DNA of 64,000 nucleotides from Microvirga arsenatis. Its GTDB lineage: Bacteria; Pseudomonadota; Alphaproteobacteria; Rhizobiales; Beijerinckiaceae. The DNA is taken from NCBI RefSeq assembly GCF_009910705.1, contig NZ_JAAAXJ010000004.1, forward strand, positions 1 to 64,000, in the 5' to 3' direction. A model generated the notes under the pieces. The model saw only the letters and a list, made by a program, of their open reading frames with translations. It searched no databases and was not told where the DNA came from. Below are positions 27,239 through 36,394 of the stretch, piece after piece (positions within the stretch are counted from its first letter, which is position 1; every line of letters starts with the position of its first letter). Made by a program: the position numbers and the translations under genes.

Positions 27239-28026
27239 TGCTCAGTCTCGAACATCTCTCCAAGACCTATGCCGACGGCACGCGGGCGCTCTCCGACATC
27301 AATCTCACCGTGCACGAGGGCGAGATCGTTTCTCTGATCGGCGGCTCGGGCTGCGGCAAGACCACGCTGCTGCGCCTCATCGCCGGGCTCGATCGCGAAA
27401 GCGCCGGGCAGATCCGCCTCGACGGCGAGCGGCTCTCCGGTCCGCATCCGGCCGTCGGCATCGTGTTCCAGGAGCCGCGCCTGCTGCCTTGGCTGTCGGT
27501 CTTCGACAACATTGCCTTCGGTCTCGCCGGCGTGAGCGCCGCCGAGAAGAAGGCCCGCGTCGAGCATGCGCTGGAAAAGATCGGCCTCGCCGAGCATGCC
27601 AGGCGCTGGCCGCGCGATCTTTCGGGCGGACAGCAGCAGCGCGTGTCGATTGCGCGCGCGTTTGTCACCAACCCGAAGGTGCTGCTCCTCGACGAGCCGT
27701 TCTCGGCGCTCGACGCCTTCACCCGCGCGAGCCTGCACGAGCACCTGCTCGGCCTGTGGGAGGAGACGCGCCCGACCGTGGTGCTCGTCACACACGACGT
27801 GCAGGAGGCGGTGACGCTCGCCGACCGCGCCGTCGTGATGCAGCCCAAGCCCGGCCGGATCTTCGACGAGTTGCCGCTCACGCTCTCGCGTCCGCGCGAC
27901 AGGACGGGGCTTCCCTTCGAGACCTCCGTGCGCCGCGTCTTGACGGCCCTGGACCATTCCCTCAAAGCTCCTCAAGCACAGCCCCAGCGCGAACGCGACC
28001 GACAGGCCGCGGCGCTATGGTGGTAA
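27238..28026 (+). CDS. ABC transporter ATP-binding protein, SsuB/TauB family
   Basis: ATPase of 262 residues powering the importer. The Walker A is GGSGCGKTT (about residues 36-44), the Q-loop VFQEPRLLPW, the ABC signature LSGGQQQR (about residue 127), the Walker B LLLDEPFSAL and the switch histidine in LVTHDVQEA. The VFQEPRLLPW form is typical of nitrate, taurine and sulfonate systems. ATG 27238 overlaps the permease stop by one base. An OsmC-family gene follows after 19 bases. Confidence 0.9.
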   Translation: MLSLEHLSKTYADGTRALSDINLTVHEGEIVSLIGGSGCGKTTLLRLIAGLDRESAGQIRLDGERLSGPHPAVGIVFQEPRLLPWLSVFDNIAFGLAGVSAAEKKARVEHALEKIGLAEHARRWPRDLSGGQQQRVSIARAFVTNPKVLLLDEPFSALDAFTRASLHEHLLGLWEETRPTVVLVTHDVQEAVTLADRAVVMQPKPGRIFDELPLTLSRPRDRTGLPFETSVRRVLTALDHSLKAPQAQPQRERDRQAAALWW

Positions 28027-28045
28027 CAGATTCAAGGACATCATC

Positions 28046-28555
28046 ATGGATGCGACCACCCTTCGCGCCCTCCAGGCGCCGCTGAAGGATCAGTACCGCA
28101 GCGATCCGAACGCCGCCGTCATCACCTTGAAGGCGCAAGGCACCCTCGACGAGCAGCACATCGCGTGCAAGGTCGAGACCGGCCGCGCGCTCGCCGTCGC
28201 GGGCCTCCACCCGGCCACCGGCGGCTCGGGTGCGGAGCTGTGCTCCGGCGACATGCTGCTCGAGGCGCTCGTCGCCTGCGCCGGCGTGACGCTGAAGGCC
28301 GTTGCCACAGCCCTCGAGATCGATCTGCGCCACGGCGCCGTGAAGGCGGAGGGCGACCTCGACTTCCGCGGCACGCTCGGCGTCGACAAGACCGCGCCCG
28401 TGGGCTTCAAGAACATCCGCCTCTCCTTCGAGGTCGACACGGATGCGCCGCAGGAGAAGATCGATCAGCTGCTCAAGCTCACCGAGCGCTACTGCGTCGT
28501 CTTCCAGACCCTCAACAACAAGCCAGACTTAAGCGCGACGCTGACGCGCAAGTAA
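28046..28555 (+). CDS. OsmC family peroxiredoxin-like protein
   Basis: 169-residue OsmC/Ohr-fold protein. The two redox cysteines expected for the family are present, one in EALVACAGVTL (about residue 77) and one in RYCVVFQTL (about residue 152). It should reduce organic or fatty-acid hydroperoxides with thiols or a dihydrolipoyl partner. It is placed 19 bases after the ATPase gene, so it is probably the last gene of the importer operon. This association of OsmC with sulfonate-type importers may reflect a sulfur or oxidative theme but is only contextual. Confidence 0.85.
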   Translation: MDATTLRALQAPLKDQYRSDPNAAVITLKAQGTLDEQHIACKVETGRALAVAGLHPATGGSGAELCSGDMLLEALVACAGVTLKAVATALEIDLRHGAVKAEGDLDFRGTLGVDKTAPVGFKNIRLSFEVDTDAPQEKIDQLLKLTERYCVVFQTLNNKPDLSATLTRK

Positions 28556-28565
28556 CTTTTCCAAA

Positions 28566-28680
28566 CTCTCTGTCCTCATTCTGAAGAGGTCGCGGAGCGA
28601 CCGTCTCGAAGGAGACTCTAGAGAGCACTGAATCCTCCTTCGAGAGGCAGCCTCACGGCTGCTCCTCAGGATGAGGTTGA
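28566..28680. repeat. Inverted-repeat element (CTCATCCTGAGGAG family)
   Basis: The ends CCTCATTCTGAAGAG and CTCCTCAGGATGAGG are inverted. The interior has TCTCGAAGGAG and CTCCTTCGAGA arms around AGAGAGCACTGAATC. It is the same family as the inner element at 16376-16483, there nested in another repeat. It occupies the convergent gap between the OsmC and LpoA-like genes. Confidence 0.72.
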
Positions 28681-28698
28681 GTTGTTCTGGAGATGGCT

Positions 28699-29970
28699 TT
28701 AGTTCCCCGTCACCAACGTCCGCGGCGCACCGCTGATCGCGACGGCCGCCCCGCCCCGGATCTCCTGCACCGTCAAGGCGCGGCTGTTGGTGCCGTCGGG
28801 GTTGAAGCGGAACACGCCGTCGGCGCCGGCGAAGCCCGCAGGATTGGTGAGCGTGGCGTCGCTGAAGCCCTGCACGCCCTGCATGCGCGCCAGCGCCGCC
28901 GCGAGCGTCACCGCATCGTAGGAGAGCGTCGCGAGCCGGATCGGATCGCTGTTGAAGCGCGCCCGGTAGCGCTCGGCGAAAGCATCGAAGCCGCGATTGT
29001 CGGGCGCGGCGAACCAGCCGCCCTGAAGAGCCGGCAGCGCCAGCACCCGCGGCTCGTTCCAGATGCCGGTGCCGAGCGGCTTGACCCGCAGGCGATCGTA
29101 GCCCGCCATCGGCAGAGCCTGGGCCACGGCAGGCAGCCCATCGCCGCTGTCGGGGATGAACAGCGCGTCGGCCTGGGGCGCGGAGCCGCCGATGACCGGG
29201 GCCAGACGCTGCACGGCCGCCTGAGGCTGTCCGGGCTGATAGCGCTCGATCGCAGCGATGCGGATGCCCTGCCGGGCTGCAATCTGGTGCAGCCGCACCT
29301 CGGCCACGCGGCCATATTGCGTTTCAGGGATCAGCGCCGCGATGGAGCGGCGGCCTTGGGCCGCCGCGAAGGAGACAATGCGGTCGACCTCCTCCTGCAC
29401 CAGGAAGCTCAGGAGATAGACGCCGCGGGTGGCGACGCTCGCATCGGTCGAGAACCCGATGACCGGCCTGCCCCTCTCCCGCGCCACCTGCCCGGCCGCC
29501 TGGACCGAGCCCGCGAAGAGCGGGCCGATGACGAGCTCGGCCCCCTCCGCAAGAGCCTGCTGGGCGGCGGCCTGCGCCCCCTCCGGCGTGCCGCGGTCGT
29601 CCTTGACCAGGAGGGTGATGTCCGACCCCTGGAACTCGCCCAAGGCCAGCTCGGCGGCGTTGCGCATGCTCTGCGCCACCATCGCCCCCTGACCCGGTGC
29701 GGTCATGGGCAGGATCAGGGCCACCTTGACGGGGCCGCTGCCGATGGTGGTGCTCCCTCCCGGAGAGCCGGATGGAGCCTCCGCCACCCCGGCGCCGGCG
29801 GCATAGGCCGGCTCGACGGGGACGGCGGGCCGAGGCTGGCTCGTCTTGCGCGGCGGCAACAGGCTGCCGGAGCCGATGCAGCCGGACAGGGCCAGCGAGC
29901 CGGCCAATACGATGGCCCAAGCAGCCCGGCCTGCGAGCGCCCCGGCTGCCGCAAACGATACGCGCGCCAT
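28699..29970 (-). CDS. Penicillin-binding protein activator, LpoA-like lipoprotein
   Basis: Outer-membrane-type lipoprotein of 423 residues. The signal peptide has a lipobox LSGC with the lipidated cysteine near residue 31. The body is a periplasmic Leu/Ile/Val-binding-protein fold, like the C-terminal half of E. coli LpoA, which activates PBP1A. Rhizobiales have this short form without the N-terminal TPR part. ATG 29970 has AAGGGGG upstream. The gene is divergent from rsmI, matching the yraM-yraL-yraN arrangement found in many proteobacteria. Direct activation of a penicillin-binding protein is inferred. Confidence 0.8.
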   Translation of the reverse strand: MARVSFAAAGALAGRAAWAIVLAGSLALSGCIGSGSLLPPRKTSQPRPAVPVEPAYAAGAGVAEAPSGSPGGSTTIGSGPVKVALILPMTAPGQGAMVAQSMRNAAELALGEFQGSDITLLVKDDRGTPEGAQAAAQQALAEGAELVIGPLFAGSVQAAGQVARERGRPVIGFSTDASVATRGVYLLSFLVQEEVDRIVSFAAAQGRRSIAALIPETQYGRVAEVRLHQIAARQGIRIAAIERYQPGQPQAAVQRLAPVIGGSAPQADALFIPDSGDGLPAVAQALPMAGYDRLRVKPLGTGIWNEPRVLALPALQGGWFAAPDNRGFDAFAERYRARFNSDPIRLATLSYDAVTLAAALARMQGVQGFSDATLTNPAGFAGADGVFRFNPDGTNSRALTVQEIRGGAAVAISGAPRTLVTGN

Positions 29971-30089
29971 CTCCACCCCCTTGGGAAACAGCTTTCGTCA
30001 CCTCGAGGAAGCGTGACAGCAAAAAGTAAACATTGTTTCTCAAACCGAGACCGCAGGCTCACCCGCCGCTTCCGCAAGGCGGCTCCTTC

Positions 30090-31046
30090 ATGCAAAAGTG
30101 CCGGACAATGACGCAGAGAATCGACAACCGGACCAAGCGACGCGAGATCCCTGAGCGGATCGCCACCTTCACCGCCTTCGGCCTCGCCGCCGAGGCCAAG
30201 CCCCTCTCGCCCGGCCTCTATGTGGTCGCGACCCCCATCGGCAACCTGCAGGACGTGTCCTTTCGCGCGCTCAGCGTGCTCGCGGCCGCCGATGCGATCC
30301 TGGCCGAGGATACGCGGGTGACGAAGACGCTGCTGGCTCATTACGGCATCACCACGCCGCTCGTGGCCTATCACGAGCATTCCAACGATGCCGTGCGCGA
30401 GCGCATGATCCACCGCATCCGCGAGGGGCAGGCCCTGGCCCTCGTATCCGATGCCGGCACGCCTCTGGTCTCGGACCCAGGCTACAAGCTCGTCCAGGCC
30501 GCCATCGAGGAAGGGTTGTCCGTCACGCCGATCCCGGGCCCTTCCGCGGTGCTCACCGCCCTCGTGGCTTCGGGCCTCCCCACGGATCGCTTCTTCTTCG
30601 AGGGCTTCCTGCCGCCCAAGAGCGCCGCGCGCCGGGCAAGGCTCGCCACGATCGGCTCGATCCCCGGCACGCTGATGCTCTTCGAAGGACCGCACCGCCT
30701 GCCCGAGATGCTCGCCGACGCCGCCGAGGTTCTGGGCGAGCGTCAGGCCGTGGTGGCGCGCGAGCTGACCAAGATGTTCGAGACCATCCGGCGCGGCACC
30801 TTGCCCGAACTCGCGCGGCAGTTCGCCGAGGAGGGGCCGCCGAAGGGCGAGATCGTGGTGCTGATCGGCGAGGCGACGAAGGAGATGCACGCGGCGGAAG
30901 CCGATGCGGCGCTCGACGGCAGGCTGGAGGCGGCGCTGAAGAACCACTCGATCAAGGATGCGGCGGCGCTCGTGGCGGCGGAACTCGATCTGCCCAAACG
31001 TGAGGTCTATGCCCGCGCCCTGACGCTCGCGAAGAAGGGCGAATGA
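30090..31046 (+). CDS. rsmI: 16S rRNA (cytidine(1402)-2'-O)-methyltransferase
   Basis: Tetrapyrrole-methylase-fold enzyme methylating the ribose of C1402 in the decoding centre. Motifs are [19 protein letters not shown] near residue 40, [23 protein letters not shown] and [11 protein letters not shown]. The C-terminal RsmI-specific HTH-like region ends the protein. ATG 30090 (318 residues) is favoured by AAGGCGG 7 bases upstream; ATG 30108 would be six residues shorter. The last four bases overlap yraN. Confidence 0.94.
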   Translation: MQKCRTMTQRIDNRTKRREIPERIATFTAFGLAAEAKPLSPGLYVVATPIGNLQDVSFRALSVLAAADAILAEDTRVTKTLLAHYGITTPLVAYHEHSNDAVRERMIHRIREGQALALVSDAGTPLVSDPGYKLVQAAIEEGLSVTPIPGPSAVLTALVASGLPTDRFFFEGFLPPKSAARRARLATIGSIPGTLMLFEGPHRLPEMLADAAEVLGERQAVVARELTKMFETIRRGTLPELARQFAEEGPPKGEIVVLIGEATKEMHAAEADAALDGRLEAALKNHSIKDAAALVAAELDLPKREVYARALTLAKKGE

Positions 31047-31486
31047 GGAGCGCGCTCAAGCATTTCCCCGCAAAGCTGTATGCGGTCTTGCGCAGGGAGA
31101 TGCGACAGAGCGAGAAAGCGTTGGCACGCCGCGAAGCGACCTTTCTGCGCGGCCACCGCGCCGAGTGGATCGCGCTGCTGCTGCTCCTGATGAAGGGCTA
31201 CCGCCCGCTCGCGCGCCGCTATGCGGCCTCCGGCGGGGAGATCGACCTGATCGTCATGCGCGGCAGCACCATCGCCTTCGTCGAGGTGAAGGCACGCGGA
31301 TCCATGGAGGATGCGCGCTTCGCCATCACCGCCAGGAAGCGCCAGCGCTTCTCCCGCGCGGCACGCGCGTGGCTCTCGCGCAATGCGTGGGCCGCGGGCA
31401 AGACCTGGCGCGCGGATGCGGTGTTCGTCGCGCCGGGTCAATGGCCGCAGCATATCGCCTCGGCCTTCGAGCTGGAGATGCCCTGA
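31043..31486 (+). CDS. YraN family protein (UPF0102)
   Basis: 147-residue protein with a predicted Holliday-junction-resolvase-type PD-(D/E)XK nuclease core: [22 protein letters not shown] (about residues 66-87) supplies the E-D and ExK residues. The activity of YraN in vivo is unknown. It is translationally coupled to rsmI by an ATGA overlap, which is the conserved arrangement. An N-terminal extension of about 45 basic residues precedes the core. Confidence 0.88.
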   Translation: MRSALKHFPAKLYAVLRREMRQSEKALARREATFLRGHRAEWIALLLLLMKGYRPLARRYAASGGEIDLIVMRGSTIAFVEVKARGSMEDARFAITARKRQRFSRAARAWLSRNAWAAGKTWRADAVFVAPGQWPQHIASAFELEMP

Positions 31487-31509
31487 ACCTGCGGGCATCA
31501 GCGCAAGTC

Positions 31510-32403
31510 TCAACCCTTCGCCGTCTTCGGCGCCAGCACCGTCACCGCCGCAGGCCGGATGGAGAAATGCGCGGGCGTCTGCGTGACGATCTCGCCGTCC
31601 GCATTGACGGGCTTGGGCTTGCGGGTGCGGATGTCGAACTCCTTGGCGCGCACGGCGCGCACCTCGTTCCAGGCCCCGTGCCGCCCATGCCGGAACGAGC
31701 GCGCCATCAGGGCGAGCTTCCAGGCCCGCTCCAGTTCCAAGCTGTAGAGATCGAGGTGGTGGTCGTCGATCGCCGCATCCTGCTCGACCGCATTGCCTCC
31801 CCCGTAGAAGCGTCCGTTGCCGACGGCGATCTGCAGGGTCCGCACGCGGGCAACCTCGTTCTCGCTGTAGATCGTCGCCCGGAAGGGCTTGGCGTGGAGC
31901 AGCACGTTCAGGGCCACCATGGCATAGCCCAAGCGGCCCCAGCGGCGCTTGATGTCCCGCGTCAGCTTCTGCGCCAGTTCCGCCGAGAGCCCGAGGCTCG
32001 CCACGTTGAAGAAGGGCTCGCCGTTGACGATGCCGAGATCGATCTTGCGGGTGTGTCCGTCGGCGATGACCTGGGCGGCCCCATCGAGATCGAAAGGGAT
32101 CTCCAGGGTGCGCGCAAGGTCGTTGGCCGTGCCGAGCGGCAGGATGCCCAGCGGCAGCCCGGCCTCGATCACGCCGAAGGCTGCCGCATTCAGCGTGCCG
32201 TCGCCGCCGCCGACCACGGCGCAATCCACGTCCCTGGCATGCTGGACGATGAGCGGCGACAGGTCCTCGCGGCGGGCGCATTCCACGTGAACGGGCTCGA
32301 TTCCGTGGTCCCGCAGGCGCTCGATGGCGATGTCGCGCTGGGCGGCGCCGCTGCGGCTCTTGGCATTGACGATGAGAAGGGCGCGGCGGGGCATGGCTAT
32401 CAC
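31510..32403 (-). CDS. Diacylglycerol kinase family lipid kinase (YegS/DgkB-like)
   Basis: 297-residue soluble lipid kinase. The DAGK catalytic signature VGGGDGTLNAAA (about residues 63-74) and the GTANDLARTL segment (about 92-101) are intact. Related enzymes phosphorylate diacylglycerol, phosphatidylglycerol or sphingosine-type lipids. The substrate cannot be read from sequence. It is convergent with yraN and divergent from gshB. Confidence 0.87.
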   Translation of the reverse strand: MIAMPRRALLIVNAKSRSGAAQRDIAIERLRDHGIEPVHVECARREDLSPLIVQHARDVDCAVVGGGDGTLNAAAFGVIEAGLPLGILPLGTANDLARTLEIPFDLDGAAQVIADGHTRKIDLGIVNGEPFFNVASLGLSAELAQKLTRDIKRRWGRLGYAMVALNVLLHAKPFRATIYSENEVARVRTLQIAVGNGRFYGGGNAVEQDAAIDDHHLDLYSLELERAWKLALMARSFRHGRHGAWNEVRAVRAKEFDIRTRKPKPVNADGEIVTQTPAHFSIRPAAVTVLAPKTAKG

Positions 32404-32555
32404 ATGGACAAGCGGGAGAGGATCTGCAAGAGGCTTGCTGAAGCGGGGCTGTTGGATAACCCACCTCTCCCGTTTTCGTTCACAGGGCCTGCGGCCGGGA
32501 GTTGCCTTCCCGGTTTTTCAGGCCAATAACCCTCCTTCGCGAGGAGACCCGACCC

Positions 32556-33500
32556 ATGAGCCTTACCGTTGCGTTCCAGATGGATCACATCCGCAGCATC
32601 AAGATTGCGGGCGATACCGGCTTTGCGCTCCTTCTCGAAGCCCAGCGGCGGGGGCATCGGGTTCTCCACTACACGCCCGACCGCCTCTCCCTGCGCGACG
32701 GCGCGGTGATCGCCATGGCCGAGCCCATCGAGGTGCGGGACGTGGAAGGCGATCACTTCACCCTGGGAGCGCCCGAGCGGGTCGATCTGTCGAGCGTGGA
32801 CACGGTGCTCATGCGACAGGACCCGCCCTTCGACCTGGCCTACATCACCGCCACCCATTTCCTGGAGCGCATCCACCCGAAGACGCTCGTGGTCAACGAT
32901 CCGACCCATGTGCGCAACGCGCCGGAAAAGATCTTCGTCACCCATTTTCCCCACCTCATGCCGCCGACGCTGATCTCCCGCGACAGGCAAGAGATCGAGG
33001 AGTTCCGCCGCGAGCATGGCGACGTGGTGATGAAGCCGCTCTACGGCCATGGCGGCGCGAGCGTGTTCAAGGTCGGGCGTGAGGATCCGAATTTCGGCTC
33101 GCTCTACGACCTGTTCTCTAACCTGTTCCGCGAGCCCTGGGTGATCCAGCGCTTCCTGCCGAAGATCACGGAAGGCGACAAGCGCATCATCCTCATCGAT
33201 GGCGAGGCGGCAGGCGCCATCAACCGGGTGCCGGTGGCGAACGACATCCGCTCCAACATGGTGCGCGGCGGTGCGGCGAAGCCCACGGACCTGACGCCGC
33301 GCGAGCGCGAGATCTGCGAGACCATCGGCCCGGACCTGAAGCGCATGGGTCTGATTCTGGTGGGCATCGACGTGATCGACGGCAACCTCACGGAGATCAA
33401 CGTGACCGCCCCCACAGGCCTGCGCGCCATCAAGCGCCTCGGCGGCCCGGATCTCGCCGTGAGGGTCTGGGACGTGATCGAAAGCAAGGTGAAGGGTTAG
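32556..33500 (+). CDS. gshB: Glutathione synthetase
   Basis: ATP-grasp enzyme of 314 residues joining gamma-glutamylcysteine and glycine. Diagnostic segments are [18 protein letters not shown] near the start, [16 protein letters not shown] (ATP-grasp loop, about residues 157-172), [20 protein letters not shown], and [12 protein letters not shown] near the end. ATG 32556 has GAGGAG upstream and gives the family N terminus. It overlaps nothing; the convergent LysE gene starts its 3' end one base after the stop. Confidence 0.95.
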   Translation: MSLTVAFQMDHIRSIKIAGDTGFALLLEAQRRGHRVLHYTPDRLSLRDGAVIAMAEPIEVRDVEGDHFTLGAPERVDLSSVDTVLMRQDPPFDLAYITATHFLERIHPKTLVVNDPTHVRNAPEKIFVTHFPHLMPPTLISRDRQEIEEFRREHGDVVMKPLYGHGGASVFKVGREDPNFGSLYDLFSNLFREPWVIQRFLPKITEGDKRIILIDGEAAGAINRVPVANDIRSNMVRGGAAKPTDLTPREREICETIGPDLKRMGLILVGIDVIDGNLTEINVTAPTGLRAIKRLGGPDLAVRVWDVIESKVKG

Positions 33501-33501
33501 G

Positions 33502-34131
33502 TCAGGCCGGCCGACGCGCGAGCGCAAGAAGGGCGCCGAGGCCGCACATGACCGTCCCCGAAGCCTGACGGACGCGCCGGATGACATGAGGCCGGCGGGC
33601 GAGGCCGTCTCGGGCCCGGGATGCCATGAGGGTGACAAGAACAGCCCCAAGCGTGTTCAGGGCGATCGAGACCAGTCCAAGCATAACGAACTGAAGCGCG
33701 ACGCCGCCCTGATCCAGGCGGACGAATTGCGGAATGAAGGCGAGGAAGAAGGCTGCGGTCTTGGGATTCAGAGCCTCGACCAGAACGCCGTCACGGAAGG
33801 CTCGCCATGGCCCCGAGGCCGAGACGTCCGTAAGCGCCTCGGCCTTCGCTTCCCGGATCGTCTTGAACCCGAGCCAGACCAGATAAGCGGCGCCGAAAAG
33901 CTTGAGAAGCGTGAATGCCTCGGCGCTCGCCATCACCAGGGCCGAGACCCCGAATGCCCCGGCAAGCACATGGACGAGGCCGCCGATGGCGGTGCCGCAG
34001 GAGGAAGCGATCCCTTCCCTGCGTCCGCCGGCCAGAGTTCGAGCGGTCACATAGAACAGTCCCGGGCCAGGCGTGATCGCGATGAGCAGAGCCGCGGCAA
34101 AGAAGAGGACAAAGCTTTCAGGTGATGGCAT
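33502..34131 (-). CDS. LysE family translocator (RhtB-type amino acid exporter)
   Basis: 209-residue membrane protein with about six hydrophobic segments. The family start FVLFFAAALLIAITPGPGLFYV carries the conserved PGP motif, followed by GIASSCGTAIGGLVH. Members export lysine, arginine, homoserine, threonine or other small metabolites; the substrate is not predictable. It lies between gshB (convergent) and hemW (same strand, 52 bases downstream of it). Confidence 0.87.
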   Translation of the reverse strand: MPSPESFVLFFAAALLIAITPGPGLFYVTARTLAGGRREGIASSCGTAIGGLVHVLAGAFGVSALVMASAEAFTLLKLFGAAYLVWLGFKTIREAKAEALTDVSASGPWRAFRDGVLVEALNPKTAAFFLAFIPQFVRLDQGGVALQFVMLGLVSIALNTLGAVLVTLMASRARDGLARRPHVIRRVRQASGTVMCGLGALLALARRPA

Positions 34132-34183
34132 GAACCCGCTCCTGACAGCCCTTCAATGGGCTGCTCAAGACACGACGCTCGGC

Positions 34184-35344
34184 CTAGGCTGCGAGTTCCG
34201 CGATGACCGCATTAAGGACCGGGAACCCCTTCGGCGTCACCGCCAGGCGTGAGCCGTCGTGGCGGATCAGGCCCTCCTCCTCGAGAATGCGCAAGCCGCG
34301 CTGGTTGAGCGTCTTGCCCGTGAACGCTTCGTAGCGCCGCGGATCGACACCTTCCTTCAACCGCAGGCCCATGAGCAGGAACTCGTCGCCCTCGGCCTCG
34401 GAGGTCAGCACCTCCTCGTCGATGACGCCATGGCCTTCGCGCTCGACCAGCTCCAGCCACGTCTCCGGGTGCTTCTCCGTCGCGGTGGCAAGCCGTGCAT
34501 TGCCGGTGACCAGGCGGCCATGGGCGCCGGGGCCGATGCCGGCATATTCGCCGTAGCGCCAGTAGAGCAGGTTGTGCTGCGATTCCGCGCCGGGCCTCGC
34601 ATGATTCGAAATCTCGTAGGCCGGAAGGCCGTGCTTCTCGCACACCTCCTGCGTGATGTCGTAGAGCGCGCGGCCGGTCTCCTCGTCCGGCACGGTGATC
34701 TTGCCGGCGTCGTAGAGGCGCTGGAACCAGGTACCGGGCTCGATGGTGAGCTGGTAGAGCGACAGGTGCTCCACCGCATGGGAAATCGCCTCCTCCAGCT
34801 CCGCGCCCCAGGCCTGAGGTGTCTGGCCCGGACGGGCATAGATCAGGTCGAAGGAGTAGCGCTCGAAGATGGAAGCGGCGATCTTCACCGCGCCCAGGGC
34901 CTCATCGACCGAATGCATCCGGCCGAGGCGTCTCAGATCGGCATCGTTGAGCGCCTGGACACCGAGGGAGATCCGGTTGATGCCGGCATGGCGGTAGCCG
35001 CGGAAGCGCTCCGCCTCGACGCTGGTGGGATTGGCCTCCAGGGTCACCTCGGCCTTCGGATCGATGGCCCAGGCGCCGGCGATGGCATCGAGGATGGCAC
35101 CCACGGTCTCAGGCTTCATGAGCGAAGGCGTGCCGCCGCCGAAGAACACGCTCGTGACCGTCCTGCCCGGAATGCGCGCCGCCGTGTGGGCGATCTCGCG
35201 CCGGAAGGCCGCAAGGAACCGCTCCTGGTCCACCGGCTGGTGGCGCACATGGCTGTTGAAGTCGCAATAAGGGCATTTGGAGGCGCAGAAGGGCCAATGG
35301 ACATAGACGCCAAAGCCCACATCGCGCGTCGGATGATCGATCAT
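34184..35344 (-). CDS. hemW: Radical SAM family heme chaperone HemW
   Basis: 386-residue radical SAM protein. The cluster motif is CASKCPYC within PFCASKCPYCDFNSH (about residue 20), lacking the extra cysteine that marks HemN. FFGGGTPSLM and EANPTS follow, and the C-terminal HemW domain has the RYGEYAGIGPGAHGR segment. HemW inserts heme into respiratory proteins; older annotations call it oxygen-independent coproporphyrinogen oxidase. In Rhizobiales it commonly follows rdgB; here about 1.7 kb with the TetR/DUF2852 pair lies between the two. Confidence 0.9.
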   Translation of the reverse strand: MIDHPTRDVGFGVYVHWPFCASKCPYCDFNSHVRHQPVDQERFLAAFRREIAHTAARIPGRTVTSVFFGGGTPSLMKPETVGAILDAIAGAWAIDPKAEVTLEANPTSVEAERFRGYRHAGINRISLGVQALNDADLRRLGRMHSVDEALGAVKIAASIFERYSFDLIYARPGQTPQAWGAELEEAISHAVEHLSLYQLTIEPGTWFQRLYDAGKITVPDEETGRALYDITQEVCEKHGLPAYEISNHARPGAESQHNLLYWRYGEYAGIGPGAHGRLVTGNARLATATEKHPETWLELVEREGHGVIDEEVLTSEAEGDEFLLMGLRLKEGVDPRRYEAFTGKTLNQRGLRILEEEGLIRHDGSRLAVTPKGFPVLNAVIAELAA

Positions 35345-35410
35345 GGGCCGTATATGGCAGGTCGAAGGCCGAACGTCACGGGTGCCGGTGTCGCGTTGAT
35401 TTCATCGACG

Positions 35411-35516
35411 TTCAGTCGTCCCGGACGGAGCGTAGCGGAGATCCGGGATCGTTGGACGAGAATGGTGCCTGATTCTGCCGGCGATCCCGGCTCTCGCTTT
35501 GCTCGGCCGGGATGAC
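35411..35516. repeat. Inverted-repeat element (GTCCCGGAC / GGCCGGGATGAC family)
   Basis: The left part CGTCCCGGACGGAGCGTAGC, then ATCCGGGATCG, mirrors the right part CGATCCCGG...GGCCGGGATGACG around a 30-base centre. A related half-copy lies near 7500-7530. It fills most of the 305-base gap between hemW and the TetR gene. The remaining bases there (35517-35649) must hold both promoters, but I see no clear boxes. Confidence 0.65.
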
Positions 35517-35649
35517 GCCCTTTGACCTCTCTTGAGAGAAACTTTTCTGAACCTCTTCGCTCACAACGATGTTCACTCTATGAGCTTTTCCATCCTGGCT
35601 TCCACCGCACCGGGGGCCTAAGATGGCAGGCAGAGAGTAGGAACCCATC

Positions 35650-36303
35650 ATGCGGCATTGGCGCGGCCCGTTCGACCGGCAGGGCTATCACCACGGCAAT
35701 CTGAAGGAGGCGCTGATCGAGGCGGCGCAGCGCTTCATTGCCGAGCGCGGCATCGGCGGGTTCACCCTGGCCGACGCGGCCAAGCTCGTGGGCGTGACCC
35801 CGGCCGCGCTCTACCGCCACTTCCGGGGCCGGGATGCGCTGGTGGCCGAGGTGGCCTTCCGGGGCTACGACGAGCTGGCCAAGCGCCTCGGCCGGGCCCT
35901 GCAGGGCGAGGGCACGGCGCTGGAGCGGTTCACCCGCATGGGCGAGGCCTATCTCGCCTTCGCCGAGCAGGAGCCCGGCTTCTATACGGCCATGTTTTCG
36001 GCCAAGCCCGCCGAGGGCGAGGCCTGTGCGCCGTTCTGGGCCAAGGCTGTGGACAGCGGGGACAAACCCGCCGGCAACGCCTTCGACTTCCTGGTTCAGG
36101 CCCTCTCCAACACCTTCCCGGAGGGGTTCCAGGGTGTCGACGTGCGCTTCATCGCGATCGAGGTCTGGGCCCTGTCCCACGGAATCGCCACCCTCGATGC
36201 TGCCGGCCAGCTGCCGAAAGGCCCCGGCCTGCCGGACAAGTACGAACTCCTGCGCGCCGGCGTCCTCGCCCTCGTCCACGGGGCCCTGAAAGGCCGAGCA
36301 TAG
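35650..36303 (+). CDS. TetR/AcrR family transcriptional regulator (WHG-type C-terminal domain)
   Basis: 217-residue repressor-type regulator. The N-terminal HTH includes FTLADAAKLVGVTPAALYRHFRGRDAL (about residues 38-64). The ligand domain resembles the TetR_C_33/WHG group. The operon partner is probably the DUF2852 gene 91 bases downstream, with a perfect palindrome in between that is the best candidate binding site. No transporter or enzyme gene is divergent from it, so the usual efflux-pump logic does not apply. Confidence 0.87.
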   Translation: MRHWRGPFDRQGYHHGNLKEALIEAAQRFIAERGIGGFTLADAAKLVGVTPAALYRHFRGRDALVAEVAFRGYDELAKRLGRALQGEGTALERFTRMGEAYLAFAEQEPGFYTAMFSAKPAEGEACAPFWAKAVDSGDKPAGNAFDFLVQALSNTFPEGFQGVDVRFIAIEVWALSHGIATLDAAGQLPKGPGLPDKYELLRAGVLALVHGALKGRA

Positions 36304-36357
36304 ACCCCAAGTCGAATTTTTGACGTCAGTCCCTTGAAAGCGCCAAGATCGATGGGC

Positions 36358-36382
36358 ATGTTAATGTTGTTAGCATTAACAT
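36358..36382. promoter_or_regulatory. Perfect 9-bp inverted repeat, candidate operator
   Basis: ATGTTAATG-TTGTTAG-CATTAACAT: 9-bp perfect arms with a 7-base spacer, 25 bp in all, strikingly AT-rich against the GC-rich surroundings. It lies between the TetR gene and the DUF2852 start (36395), overlapping the place where a -10 box would fall after TTGAAA (36334-36339). Size and symmetry fit a TetR-family operator. Confidence 0.6.
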
Positions 36383-36394
36383 AGGACCCCTTCG

